A stretch of DNA of 64,000 nucleotides from Ancylobacter amanitiformis (GTDB lineage Bacteria; Pseudomonadota; Alphaproteobacteria; Rhizobiales; Xanthobacteraceae): positions 124,001 through 188,000 of the forward strand of contig NZ_JAUSVR010000007.1 in assembly GCF_030814815.1 (NCBI RefSeq). The letters are read 5' to 3'. Positions within the stretch are counted from its first letter, which is position 1, and each line of letters starts with the position of its first letter. Shown here in pieces: positions 39,536 to 46,829 of this stretch. The notes beneath the pieces are model-generated. The model was given only the letters and a program-made list of their open reading frames with translations. It searched no databases and was not told where the DNA came from. Made by a program: the position numbers and the translations under genes.

Positions 39536-40624
39536 TCAGGAAATGGCGAGCATGCGCTCGACCGCGCGGCGGGCCCGGTCGGCAATGGCCGGGTCGATCT
39601 CGACCGCGTGGGTCATCGTCTCCAGCGCCCGGCGGATATTGGGCAGCGTGATCCGCCGCATGTGCGGGCACAGGTTGCACGGGCGCACGAAGTCGATTTC
39701 GGGATGGCCGACCGCGACATTGTCGGCCATCGAGCATTCCGTGATGAGCACGACGCGGGCCGGCTTCTCGTCGCGCACGTAATCGGCCATGCCGGCGGTG
39801 GAGCCGGCATAATCGGCCTCTGCCACCACCTCCGGCGGGCATTCGGGATGGGCGAGCACGACGATGCCGGGATGGGCCTCGCGCAGGTCGCGGATGTCCT
39901 GCGGGGTGAAGCGCTCATGCACCTCGCAATGGCCCTTCCAGGCGATCAGCTCGATCTCCGGCACCAGTTTCTGCACATTCTGCGCGAGATACTCGTCCGG
40001 CAGCATGAGGATGCGGTTCACGCCCCATTCCCTCGCCACGGCGCGCACCACCTTCACGGCATTGCCCGAGGTGCAGCAATAATCGCTCTCGGCCTTCACT
40101 TCGGCGGAGGTGTTGACATAGGTGACGACGGGCACGCCGGGATAATGCTGGCGCAGCAGGCGGATATCCGCCGCGGTGATGCTATCGGCCAGCGAGCAGC
40201 CCGCGCGCATGTCCGGCATCAGCACGGTCTTGGAGGGGTTCAGCAGCTTGGCGGTCTCGGCCATGAAGTGCACGCCGGCCATGACGATCACGTCGGCATC
40301 CACATTCACCGCCTCGCGGGCTAGCGCGAGACTGTCGCCGACAATGTCCGCCACCGTGTTGAAGATCTCGGGGGCCTGATAATTATGCCCGAGCACGACG
40401 GCGTTGCGCGCGCGCTTCAACTGCTCGATGGCCTCGACGTCGCGGGCGATCAGCGGCCACTCCGCCGGGGTGATGTGCCGGGATACCCGCGCATAGAGAT
40501 GCGGCAACGGCAGCGGGGAAGCGGTGTCAAGCGTGGTTTCGCGCGCCATGGCGGGCGCGGCGGTGGAAACCGGAGCGAAGCCCTCGGCCGGATCGACACG
40601 GGCGGCGGTGTTCACGTCCAGCAT
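39536..40624 (-). CDS. nadA: Quinolinate synthase A
   Basis: NadA condenses iminoaspartate with dihydroxyacetone phosphate using a 4Fe-4S cluster. ATG 40624 has an excellent GGGAGGG ribosome site and gives 362 residues; the upstream start at 40666 lies inside the operator. Three cluster cysteine regions are visible: [10 protein letters not shown] (C143), [12 protein letters not shown] (C183/C184) and RPCNLCPHM (C316/C319). [13 protein letters not shown] and [16 protein letters not shown] are family hallmarks. First gene of nadABC. Two operator-like palindromes precede it, so the operon is probably repressed when NAD or niacin is available. Confidence 0.96.
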   Translation of the reverse strand: MLDVNTAARVDPAEGFAPVSTAAPAMARETTLDTASPLPLPHLYARVSRHITPAEWPLIARDVEAIEQLKRARNAVVLGHNYQAPEIFNTVADIVGDSLALAREAVNVDADVIVMAGVHFMAETAKLLNPSKTVLMPDMRAGCSLADSITAADIRLLRQHYPGVPVVTYVNTSAEVKAESDYCCTSGNAVKVVRAVAREWGVNRILMLPDEYLAQNVQKLVPEIELIAWKGHCEVHERFTPQDIRDLREAHPGIVVLAHPECPPEVVAEADYAGSTAGMADYVRDEKPARVVLITECSMADNVAVGHPEIDFVRPCNLCPHMRRITLPNIRRALETMTHAVEIDPAIADRARRAVERMLAIS

Positions 40625-40635
40625 TGCACCCTCCC

Positions 40636-40656
40636 TTATGCTCTTTTTGAGTATAA
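40636..40656. promoter_or_regulatory. Candidate NAD-biosynthesis operator 1
   Basis: TTATGCTC-N5-GAGTATAA, 7 of 8 positions symmetrical, ending 11 bp before the nadA start on the minus strand. On that strand it contains TATACT, which could be a -10 box. Regulator not in the window. Confidence 0.65.
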
Positions 40657-40699
40657 TTTGGTCCAAAGAAGACCGGGCGACGTGCCCGGCATTTCGAGC

Positions 40700-40720
40700 T
40701 TATGCTAGATCTGAGTATAA
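40700..40720. promoter_or_regulatory. Candidate NAD-biosynthesis operator 2
   Basis: TTATGCTA-N5-GAGTATAA, matching operator 1 at 15 of 16 arm positions with the same 5-bp spacer. Centres are 64 bp apart, about six helical turns, so proteins at both sites face the same side of DNA and could loop it. Confidence 0.65.
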
Positions 40721-40738
40721 GGGGTTGTCAACAGTTCG

Positions 40739-41299
40739 TCACAAAGCCGACGATGGCGGCGCGGATGGCGGCGCGGGCGGCTCGCGCGTTCCGTCGCTGC
40801 CGCTGGCGGGCGGCGTGGCGCCATGCCGGCGCACCGGCACGCCGGCGCGGGATTCGATGAAGCGCTCGATCGGCAGCGCCAGCACCAGCAGCATCAGGGC
40901 GACGGCGATGCCCATGACGATGAGGTGCCAGGAGGCGAGGGCGCAGGCGATGCCGAGCGCCGCCGTCACCCATACGCTCGCCGCCGTGGTGAGGCCATGC
41001 ACGCGGCTGGAATGGCGCTTGCGCAGCACCACGCCGGCTCCGAGAAAGCCGATCCCGGTCATGATGCCCTGGATAATGCCCTGCACCACGCGGCTGGTGG
41101 CATCGGGATGGCCGGCAATGCCGTCGACCCGCATCGCGGTGAGGGCGACCAGCGCCGCGCCCATCGAGACCAGGCCGAGCGTGCGCATGCCGGTGGGCTT
41201 GCCGCGCAGGTCCCGATTGATGCCGATGAGCATGCCGCAGGCCGCCGCCACCAGCAGGCGGAACAGGGCCTCGATATCGTGCGCCGACAGGATGTCCAT
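40739..41299 (-). CDS. MgtC/SapB family membrane protein
   Basis: A 186-residue protein with about five hydrophobic helices. MDILSAHDIEALFRLLVAAA at 41299 is the natural start; upstream in-frame codons lie in tandem repeats. The MgtC signature is clear: GMLIGINRDLRGKPTGMRTL, SMGAALVALT, GIGFLGAGVVLRKRHSSRVH, GLTTAASVWVTAALGIA. The C terminus is a low-complexity Pro/Ala/Ser tail. MgtC relatives help in magnesium starvation and survival in hosts. Its start is oriented with the nad genes but it ends before their operators, so it is not the same unit. Confidence 0.88.
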   Translation of the reverse strand: MDILSAHDIEALFRLLVAAACGMLIGINRDLRGKPTGMRTLGLVSMGAALVALTAMRVDGIAGHPDATSRVVQGIIQGIMTGIGFLGAGVVLRKRHSSRVHGLTTAASVWVTAALGIACALASWHLIVMGIAVALMLLVLALPIERFIESRAGVPVRRHGATPPASGSDGTREPPAPPSAPPSSAL

Positions 41300-41345
41300 G
41301 GCGATCTCGTGAGGCGATCTCGTGGGGCGACTCGTGGGGCGATGG
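41300..41345. repeat. Tandem repeat in the leader of the MgtC-family gene
   Basis: GCGATCTCGTGAG, GCGATCTCGTGGG, GCGACTCGTGGG and GCGATGG follow each other directly upstream of the start codon. It separates this gene from the end of the AroQ-like gene. Confidence 0.7.
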
Positions 41346-41441
41346 TCGCGGCAGGCGATGTTCGTCCACGTGACGTGCGCCGATGCCGCCACCCGGTCAA
41401 GCATCCGCCCGCGCGTGCCGGCGGGCATGCCCCGCTCCCGA

Positions 41442-41900
41442 TCAGTCCGCCCGGCGGATCGCGGCGATCAGCGCCGCGACGGCCTGCGCGTAGCCGTCCG
41501 GGCCGAGGCCGAAGATGCAGCCCGTCACCACCGAGGAGAGCGGCGAATGGTGACGGAAGGGCTCGCGCGTGAACACGTTGCTCACATGAACCTGGATCGC
41601 CGGCGCCGCGATCGCCGCGAGCGCGTCGCGCAGGGCGATGGATGTGTAGGACAGGCTGCCCGCATTGATGACGATGCCGTCCGCCGTGCCGCGCGCCTGC
41701 TGCACCCAGTCCACCAGTTCGCCCTCGCTGTTGGACTGGCGGAAATCGACGGTGCCGCCCTGCGCCTGCGCGCCCGCGCGGCAGGCCTGCGCGATGTCGT
41801 CCAGCGTCAGCGCGCCATAGGGCCCGTGCGGGTCCAGCCCGTAGAGATTGGTGTTGGGCCCGCTGAGGACCAGGATATGGACCGGCCGGGGGGCGCTCAC
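41442..41900 (-). CDS. AroQ-like protein (type II dehydroquinase fold) with altered active site
   Basis: A 152-residue protein with the type II 3-dehydroquinate dehydratase fold: LSGPNTNLYG, RQSNSEGELVDW, NAGSLSYTS, VHVSNVFTREPFRHHS. Tyr28, Asn79, His105, Arg112 and Arg116 match catalytic or binding residues. Three others do not. The lid arginine of the usual GRREP motif is gone (GLDPHGPYG). The His of the HTS motif is Tyr85. The Glu of the EVH dyad is Gln103. It overlaps the upstream gene by ATGA as last gene of a catabolic-looking operon. A housekeeping shikimate role is therefore unlikely; a hydratase or dehydratase acting on another ring acid is my inference. Confidence 0.82.
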   Translation of the reverse strand: MSAPRPVHILVLSGPNTNLYGLDPHGPYGALTLDDIAQACRAGAQAQGGTVDFRQSNSEGELVDWVQQARGTADGIVINAGSLSYTSIALRDALAAIAAPAIQVHVSNVFTREPFRHHSPLSSVVTGCIFGLGPDGYAQAVAALIAAIRRAD

Positions 41901-42322
41901 AGAAGCGGATCCCGCGCGCCGATGGCGGCCAGCCCCGCGCGGGCGACATCCACATCCTGCGCGCCCGTGCCCGAGCCGACGCCGATGCCGCCGACACAGA
42001 CGCCGTCGAGGAGGATGGGCAGCCCGCCCTCCAGATTGGTCAGGCGCTGCCCGGCGGCCAGCGACAGCTTGATCTCGTCCGCCGGGTTGAGCCGCGCGGA
42101 GGGCTGGCGGTGCGAGGCGGCGGTGATCGCCTTGGACAGCGAGGTCTCGCGCGAGAGCAGCTTCGCGCCGTCCATGCGCACGAAGGCGAGGAGGTTTCCG
42201 CCCTCGTCGACGATGGCGATGTTCTGCGGCACGCCCAGTTCGTTCGCCCGGGCGATGGCGGCGGCCAGCATGGCCAGCGCACCCTCATGGGTGAGTTTCA
42301 GTGCGGGACGGGTGAACGGCAT
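41897..42322 (-). CDS. GlcG/HbpS-type heme-binding family protein
   Basis: A 141-residue GlcG/HbpS domain. MPFTRPALKLTHEGALAMLA at 42322 is the start; longer versions run into non-conserved sequence. VPQNIAIVDEGGNLLAFVRM, DGAKLLSRETSLSKAITAA and the glycine-rich end GGLPILLDGVCVGGIGVGSG, then TGAQDVDVARAGLAA, are the family pattern. Relatives occur with glycolate oxidase genes and many oxidative catabolic operons, with unclear biochemistry. It is 26 bp downstream of the DUF1028 gene and overlaps the AroQ-like gene. Confidence 0.87.
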   Translation of the reverse strand: MPFTRPALKLTHEGALAMLAAAIARANELGVPQNIAIVDEGGNLLAFVRMDGAKLLSRETSLSKAITAASHRQPSARLNPADEIKLSLAAGQRLTNLEGGLPILLDGVCVGGIGVGSGTGAQDVDVARAGLAAIGARDPLL

Positions 42323-42348
42323 CGGGTCTGCGCCTCTCTCATCCGGGG

Positions 42349-43026
42349 CTATCGATCGCCCGGCACGCCATAGGACGGCGCCGTGGTGGGGTCGAGCGCG
42401 CGGGTGACATAGGCGTCCATCTGCGGCTTCCACAGCGCCCATAGCGCGGCAAGCTCGGCCATCACGTCGCCCTCCGACCAGTCGATGCGCAAATCCGCGA
42501 CCGGCCAGGCCACCGTGTCGACGATCATGAGGCCGGCCGAGTGCACCGGCCCCGCTTCGCCGCCGGCCGCCACGCCCGCCTGCATCGCCGCCACCAGCCG
42601 GTCGCCGAGATCGGCCTCGTGAAGCGCCTCGAAGGCCGCGACCATCGCCGCCGGCACGCCGGTCGAGGCGAGCAGGTTGCCCGCCGCCGCGACATCCCGG
42701 CCAGAGGCGATGGCATGGATGCCGAGCGTCTTCGCGCCGGAATGGCTGGCGGCCGGCCCCGCCCGGCCCAGCACCACGACCTGCCGGTAGTCGAAGAATG
42801 GCGCCTCCGCCGCGAAACGCGCCAGCACCTCGTCCGGCGAGAGACCCTGCGCCAGCAGGTCGAGCCCCTTGGGGCCGAGAGTGGGATCGGTGATGTTCTG
42901 CGTGGAGACCACGCCGACGCCGGCGCGGGCATGGGCGCAGCGCGCCGCCACCGCCGGCGAGGAGGAGGAAACGGCGATGCCGAACCGGCCCGTGGCGGCG
43001 CAGCGGGCGGAAATGGAGAAGGTCAC
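42349..43026 (-). CDS. DUF1028 family protein
   Basis: A 225-residue protein of the DUF1028 family, which I recall as having an Ntn-hydrolase-like fold and no firmly known reaction. The start is MTFSISARCAATGRFGIAVS, followed by the strongly conserved SSSPAVAARCAHARAGVGVV, STQNITDPTLGPKGLDLL and an AGNLLAS segment. The C-terminal 35 residues (WSEGDVMAELAALWALWKPQ, then MDAYVTRALDP) fit the family end. It lies 13 bp after the RidA-like gene. The context suggests amide or C-N bond chemistry. Confidence 0.88.
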   Translation of the reverse strand: MTFSISARCAATGRFGIAVSSSSPAVAARCAHARAGVGVVSTQNITDPTLGPKGLDLLAQGLSPDEVLARFAAEAPFFDYRQVVVLGRAGPAASHSGAKTLGIHAIASGRDVAAAGNLLASTGVPAAMVAAFEALHEADLGDRLVAAMQAGVAAGGEAGPVHSAGLMIVDTVAWPVADLRIDWSEGDVMAELAALWALWKPQMDAYVTRALDPTTAPSYGVPGDR

Positions 43027-43039
43027 GCGGGCCTCCCGT

Positions 43040-43459
43040 TCAGGCGACGTCGGGGATGACGGCCGTCACCTCGATCTCGACCAGCCATTCCGGCCGGGCC
43101 AGCGCCGAGACCACGAGGCCGGTGGAGACCGGGAACACGCCCTTCAGCCATTTGCCCATCTCCTGATACACCGCCTCGCGGTGGCGGATATCGGTGAGGT
43201 AGATCACCACGCGGCAGATATGGCTGAGGTCGCTGCCCGCTTCCTCCAGCAGCATCTTGATATTGGCCATCGCCTTGGCGGCCTGCTGGCCGGCATCGCC
43301 GATATGCACGCTCTCGCGCGTGTCGAGGTCCTGCGCGATCTGGCCGCGCAGGAACACCATGGTGCCGCGCGCCACCACCGCCTGACACAGATCATTGTCG
43401 AGCTTCTGCTCGGGATAGGTGGCCCGGGTGTTGAAAGGGCGGATGCGCGTATGGACCAT
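43040..43459 (-). CDS. RidA-family protein lacking the canonical arginine
   Basis: A 139-residue RidA/YjgF-fold protein (VFLRGQIAQDLDTRESVHIG, AKAMANIKMLLEEAGSDLSH, CRVVIYLTDIRHREAVYQ). RidA deaminases need an arginine in a PARS motif near the C terminus. Here the matching stretch is FPVSTGLVVSAL, with Ser in its place. It probably belongs to an Rid subgroup without classic enamine deaminase activity. Such proteins often sit in aromatic and heterocycle catabolic operons. The 84-bp gap before it carries four 15-bp tandem repeats. Confidence 0.88.
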   Translation of the reverse strand: MVHTRIRPFNTRATYPEQKLDNDLCQAVVARGTMVFLRGQIAQDLDTRESVHIGDAGQQAAKAMANIKMLLEEAGSDLSHICRVVIYLTDIRHREAVYQEMGKWLKGVFPVSTGLVVSALARPEWLVEIEVTAVIPDVA

Positions 43460-43474
43460 GGCGGGGGCTCTTTC

Positions 43475-43533
43475 GGGCGGGAGTCTTGCGGGCGGAGTTT
43501 CGCGGGCGGGAGTTTCGCGGGCGGGAGTTTCGC
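43475..43533. repeat. Four 14-15 bp tandem repeats between the M20 and RidA-like genes
   Basis: GGGCGGGAGTTTCGC occurs twice perfectly (43504-43533) plus two slightly altered copies before it. It fills the only sizeable gap in the seven-gene operon, in the RidA leader. Confidence 0.85.
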
Positions 43534-43543
43534 GGGCGAAGGG

Positions 43544-44773
43544 TCAGGCGATCGGGTTGGAGGCGAGGTCGAGCGGTGCGCTCAGGCGGGCGGTAAGGCG
43601 GCCCATCATCGCGCCCGCCGCGGCGAGTTCGTCGAGGCCGATCCACTCGTCGGCCTTGTGCGCGCGGGCGATATCGCCCGGCCCGCAGACGAGCGTGGCA
43701 ATGCCGGCCGCGTGGTACAGCCCCGCTTCCGTGCCGAAGGCGAGGGTCACGGGCGGTTCGCGGAAATCGGCCAGCGCGGAAACAAAGCCCAGCGCGGCGC
43801 TGTCCGCTTGCGTGTCGAGCCCGGGATAATCGCTGAGCGTTTCCACGGTGATCTCCGCCTCCGGGGCCTGCACGTGCAGCCGCGCGCGGGCCTTGTCGAG
43901 GATGGCCTTGATGGCGGCATCGAGGGCGGCGCTGTCGGTGCCGGGCAGGGTGCGCGCCTCGAATTCCAGCGTCGCGCGATCCGGCACCAAATTGAGCGCC
44001 CCCCCGCCATGAAGGGAGCCGACATGCAGGCTCGCATAGGGCGGCTCGAAAGCGGCATCGGTGGTGGCGCGCAGCGTGCGGCCGAGCGCGAACAACCCGC
44101 TCGCGACCTCGGTGGCGGCTTCCACCGCACTGGCTGCGCGGTGCAGCAGGGCCGAGTGCCCGCCGCGCCCGGTAATGATGACGCGGCGGGCGAACTTGCC
44201 CTTGTGCGCGCGGGCGACCTTCATCGCGGTCGGCTCGCCGACGATGCACAAAGCGGGCGGCACGGGCAGGCTCGCCACCTCCCGCACCAGATCGGGCGCG
44301 CCGAGGCAGCCCAGTTCCTCGTCATAGGAGAAGCACAGATGCACCGGCGTCGCGGTGGCCGCCCGCTTGAAGGCGCCCACCTGCGCCAGCACGACGGCGA
44401 GGAAGCCCTTCATGTCGGAGGCGCCGCGCCCATGGAGGCGGCCATTGCGGATGTCGGCGCGGAACGGGTCGCTCGCCCAGTCCTGTCCCGCCACCGGCAC
44501 CACGTCGGTATGGGCGGAGAGCGCGATGCCGGGCCGCTCGGTTGGGCCGATCGTGGCGATCAGCGAGGCCTTGTCGCCGGCTTCATTCGGGATGAGCCGG
44601 CTGGCGATGCCGTGGCGTTCGAGATGATCGGCGATGAAATGGATGATCGGCAGGTTCGTGCCGGCGCTGACCGAGGCAAAGGCGATGAGCCGGCCCAGCA
44701 GGTCGATGACGTCACCGTCCGCCGCGCCGGACGCGCGCCCTGCCAGACCCTGCGCCCGCGCCCCGCTCGGCAT
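43544..44773 (-). CDS. M20-family deacylase, acetylornithine deacetylase-like
   Basis: A 409-residue zinc peptidase/deacylase. ALSAHTDVVPVAGQDW gives the first metal His and catalytic Asp, GRGASDMKGFLAVVLA the bridging Asp, and CFSYDEELGCLG the catalytic Glu pair. The dimerisation domain (about 185-295) and a late His ligand region (FGTEAGLYHAAGIATLVCGP) complete it. Overall it is closest to ArgE. Its place 3 bp after a flavin reductase gene and before RidA-like and DUF1028 genes suggests an N-acyl or amide intermediate of a degradation pathway. Arginine synthesis is less likely, so no argE symbol is given. Confidence 0.88.
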   Translation of the reverse strand: MPSGARAQGLAGRASGAADGDVIDLLGRLIAFASVSAGTNLPIIHFIADHLERHGIASRLIPNEAGDKASLIATIGPTERPGIALSAHTDVVPVAGQDWASDPFRADIRNGRLHGRGASDMKGFLAVVLAQVGAFKRAATATPVHLCFSYDEELGCLGAPDLVREVASLPVPPALCIVGEPTAMKVARAHKGKFARRVIITGRGGHSALLHRAASAVEAATEVASGLFALGRTLRATTDAAFEPPYASLHVGSLHGGGALNLVPDRATLEFEARTLPGTDSAALDAAIKAILDKARARLHVQAPEAEITVETLSDYPGLDTQADSAALGFVSALADFREPPVTLAFGTEAGLYHAAGIATLVCGPGDIARAHKADEWIGLDELAAAGAMMGRLTARLSAPLDLASNPIA

Positions 44774-44776
44774 GCG

Positions 44777-45268
44777 TCAGGCGACCTCCAGCTTGTGATA
44801 GGCGCGGTTGGAATAGACCAGCGGCTTGGCCGCATCGCTCGCCAGCGCGAGCACCTCGCCGGCTATGATGTGATGCGTGCCGAACTCGAACATGCCGGCG
44901 ATGCGGCAGTCGAAGCGGCACAGCGCGCCCATCAGCACCGGTGCGCCGGTGTGCAGCCGCTCCCATTCGGCTACCGCGAAGCGGTCATCGGCCAGTTCCG
45001 GGATCAGGCCGGCGAAGCTGTCGGCCACCCGGTGCTGGCCATGCGCGAGGATGTTGGCGGCGAACACGCCGTTGGCGATCAGCGTCGGCAGGGTACGGCT
45101 GCCCTTGTTGAGGCAGAACAGCACCGAGGGCGGTTCCATCGACAGCGAGCAGAGCGAGGAGACGGTGACGCCCGCCCGTCCCGCCTCGCCGTCCGTGGTG
45201 ACCACGGTCACGCCGGAGGCCGTGCGGCCCATGGCTTCGCGAAACAGGGCGATGTCGATCACGCTCAT
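44777..45268 (-). CDS. Flavin reductase component (HpaC-like)
   Basis: A 163-residue NAD(P)H:flavin oxidoreductase. MSVIDIALFREAMGRTASGV at 45268 overlaps the hpaB-type stop as ATGA. Family words are TASGVTVVTTDGEAGRAGVT, SSLCSLSMEPPSVLFCLNKG, GVFAANILAHGQ and GTHHIIAGEVLAL. The long open frame that continues upstream only reads the monooxygenase gene in another phase. It would supply reduced FAD to the partner monooxygenase. Confidence 0.93.
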   Translation of the reverse strand: MSVIDIALFREAMGRTASGVTVVTTDGEAGRAGVTVSSLCSLSMEPPSVLFCLNKGSRTLPTLIANGVFAANILAHGQHRVADSFAGLIPELADDRFAVAEWERLHTGAPVLMGALCRFDCRIAGMFEFGTHHIIAGEVLALASDAAKPLVYSNRAYHKLEVA

Positions 45269-46719
45269 TTTCCCGTTCCCATCACCTGGTCCGACAGGCC
45301 GGCCGCCTTGCGCACGAAGTCGAGCGGGCCGGAAAAGTCGAAGGCGTTGTACACCGCATTGAGATGGTTGAAATGCGGTGCCTGCGCAAACTGCACGAAG
45401 GTCAGGCGATGGCCGGCATAATCGGAATTGAGCAGGTCGCGGGCGAAGGCGAGCAACTTGCGCCGGTCCTCGGATTCCCACTGCTTGTTCAGCGAGTAGA
45501 ACTTCTTCAGCCACTCGCCCGAGCCTTCCGCCGCGAAGGCGGCGGCGTTCGGTGTGACGCAGATCTGCCCGCCGCACAATTCGCGGGCGATGTGCATCAT
45601 CGCCGGCAGGTTGGCGCAGGCATGGATGCGCCCGGCATAGAGCATCGACTGGTTGGGCATCAGCAGCCCGCCCGGGCTCTTCTCCGCCAGCGTGATCGCG
45701 GCGGTGAGGTGGGCATTGATGCCCTCGCGGTAGCACACGAGATCGGCGAGCTTCTCGCGCACCGACTGCAGCTTTTCGAGGCCGGTCTGCCGGGCGTTGA
45801 ACATCGCCGCGCCGATCATCATGTCGGCGACGTAGAGCAGGCGGTGCACATAGGGGAAGGCCGAGTAGCGGTGCAGCGTCGCGCGCACGAACTGCGCCGC
45901 CTTGGTGTGGCGATAGAAGAACACATTCTCCCAGGGGATGAGCACATTGTCGAAGATGACCAGCGATTCCACCTCGTCGAACTTGTTGGCGAGCGGGTAA
46001 TCCCTGGGGTTGGTGCGCCCGGCGAAGGAGGAGCGGCAGATCTGCCGCACGCCCGGCGCGCCCATCTCGATGATGCCGCCCACCGCGTAGTCGGACAGCG
46101 TCTCGTTGGTCCACGCGCCGACGGTGGGCTTGAGGAAGGCCTGGTCGGCATAGGCCGCGGCGGTCTCGTATTTGGCGCCGCGGATGATGATGCCCGCGTC
46201 GGTCTCCTTCACGACATGCACCATCATGTCGGGATCCTGATCCTGCGGGGCGAGGGAACGGTCGCCCTTGGGATCGGTATTGGCCGAGACGTGGAAAATG
46301 TCGTTGTCGAAGATGTTCTGCACATGCCGGTCGACATTGTCGGCGAAGCGGGGATCGAACTCCGCCAGCACGTCGCGCCCGTCCATGAGTGACCAGACTT
46401 CGCCGATCGTCTCGTCGCCGACGCGGGTCACGACGCCGCCAATGTCCTGCATCACGGCGTCGACGGCGGCGATCTTGTCGCTCCAGTCCTTCGTCTCGCG
46501 CGGCGGCTTGTAGAAGATCGTGTTGCGCTTGTTGTCCTCGACATAGGTGAGGCGGTCCTGGTAGCGCGCCTCATGGGCCATGTCGTACATGCGCGCCCGC
46601 ACGTCGACGATCGGCTTGAAGGCGGGGTGCTGGGTGACGTCCTTTACCCGCTCGCCGTCCATCCAGATCTCGCGGCCGTCCTGGAGACCCTGCCGGTACG
46701 CGTCGCCTGTGCGGATCAT
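45265..46719 (-). CDS. HpaB-family FADH2-dependent aromatic monooxygenase, oxygenase component
   Basis: A 484-residue group D flavin monooxygenase of the 4-hydroxyphenylacetate 3-hydroxylase family (MIRTGDAYRQGLQDGREIWM start at 46719). Typical regions are WMDGERVKDVTQHPAFKPIV, DPKGDRSLAPQDQDPDMMVH, VKETDAGIIIRGAKYETAAA, and the flavin-site stretch VIFDNVLIPWENVFFYRHTK. It is similar in length to the shorter HpaB enzymes. Relatives hydroxylate phenols, chlorophenols and pyrrole-2-carboxylate, so the substrate cannot be fixed. No homoprotocatechuate genes are nearby, which argues against 4-hydroxyphenylacetate. First gene of the seven-gene operon. Confidence 0.9.
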   Translation of the reverse strand: MIRTGDAYRQGLQDGREIWMDGERVKDVTQHPAFKPIVDVRARMYDMAHEARYQDRLTYVEDNKRNTIFYKPPRETKDWSDKIAAVDAVMQDIGGVVTRVGDETIGEVWSLMDGRDVLAEFDPRFADNVDRHVQNIFDNDIFHVSANTDPKGDRSLAPQDQDPDMMVHVVKETDAGIIIRGAKYETAAAYADQAFLKPTVGAWTNETLSDYAVGGIIEMGAPGVRQICRSSFAGRTNPRDYPLANKFDEVESLVIFDNVLIPWENVFFYRHTKAAQFVRATLHRYSAFPYVHRLLYVADMMIGAAMFNARQTGLEKLQSVREKLADLVCYREGINAHLTAAITLAEKSPGGLLMPNQSMLYAGRIHACANLPAMMHIARELCGGQICVTPNAAAFAAEGSGEWLKKFYSLNKQWESEDRRKLLAFARDLLNSDYAGHRLTFVQFAQAPHFNHLNAVYNAFDFSGPLDFVRKAAGLSDQVMGTGK

Positions 46720-46767
46720 GCGGTGCTCCCTTTTCCTCTCAGGAAATATTGCGCTTTCCCCATGGAT

Positions 46768-46783
46768 CGATAAAATATTATCG
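46768..46783. promoter_or_regulatory. Candidate LysR operator in the hpaB-type/lysR divergent region
   Basis: CGATAA-AATA-TTATCG, a perfect 6-bp inverted repeat in a notably AT-rich 110-bp gap, 49 bp from the hpaB-type start and 46 bp from lysR. Confidence 0.5.
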
Positions 46784-46829
46784 TTCGTTCCTCGAAATAG
46801 AAAATTCTGATGCGAGATAGAGAATTCGG

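Noticed and set aside
36754-39651. Plus-strand ORF of 965 codons
   Set aside because: Antisense to nadC and nadB. It begins in repeat DNA and has no recognisable domain.
43475-43533. Possible CRISPR array
   Set aside because: Units are directly adjacent with no spacers, so it is a simple tandem repeat.
42869-45421. Plus-strand ORF of 850 codons across the catabolic operon
   Set aside because: Antisense to five genes with clear family motifs.
45269-46114. N-terminal extension of the flavin reductase frame
   Set aside because: It reads the monooxygenase gene in another phase. The reductase starts at its ATGA-coupled ATG (45268).
45265-46719. Calling the monooxygenase a 4-hydroxyphenylacetate hydroxylase
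   Set aside because: The family includes several substrates, and no homoprotocatechuate pathway genes are nearby. Only the family name is given.
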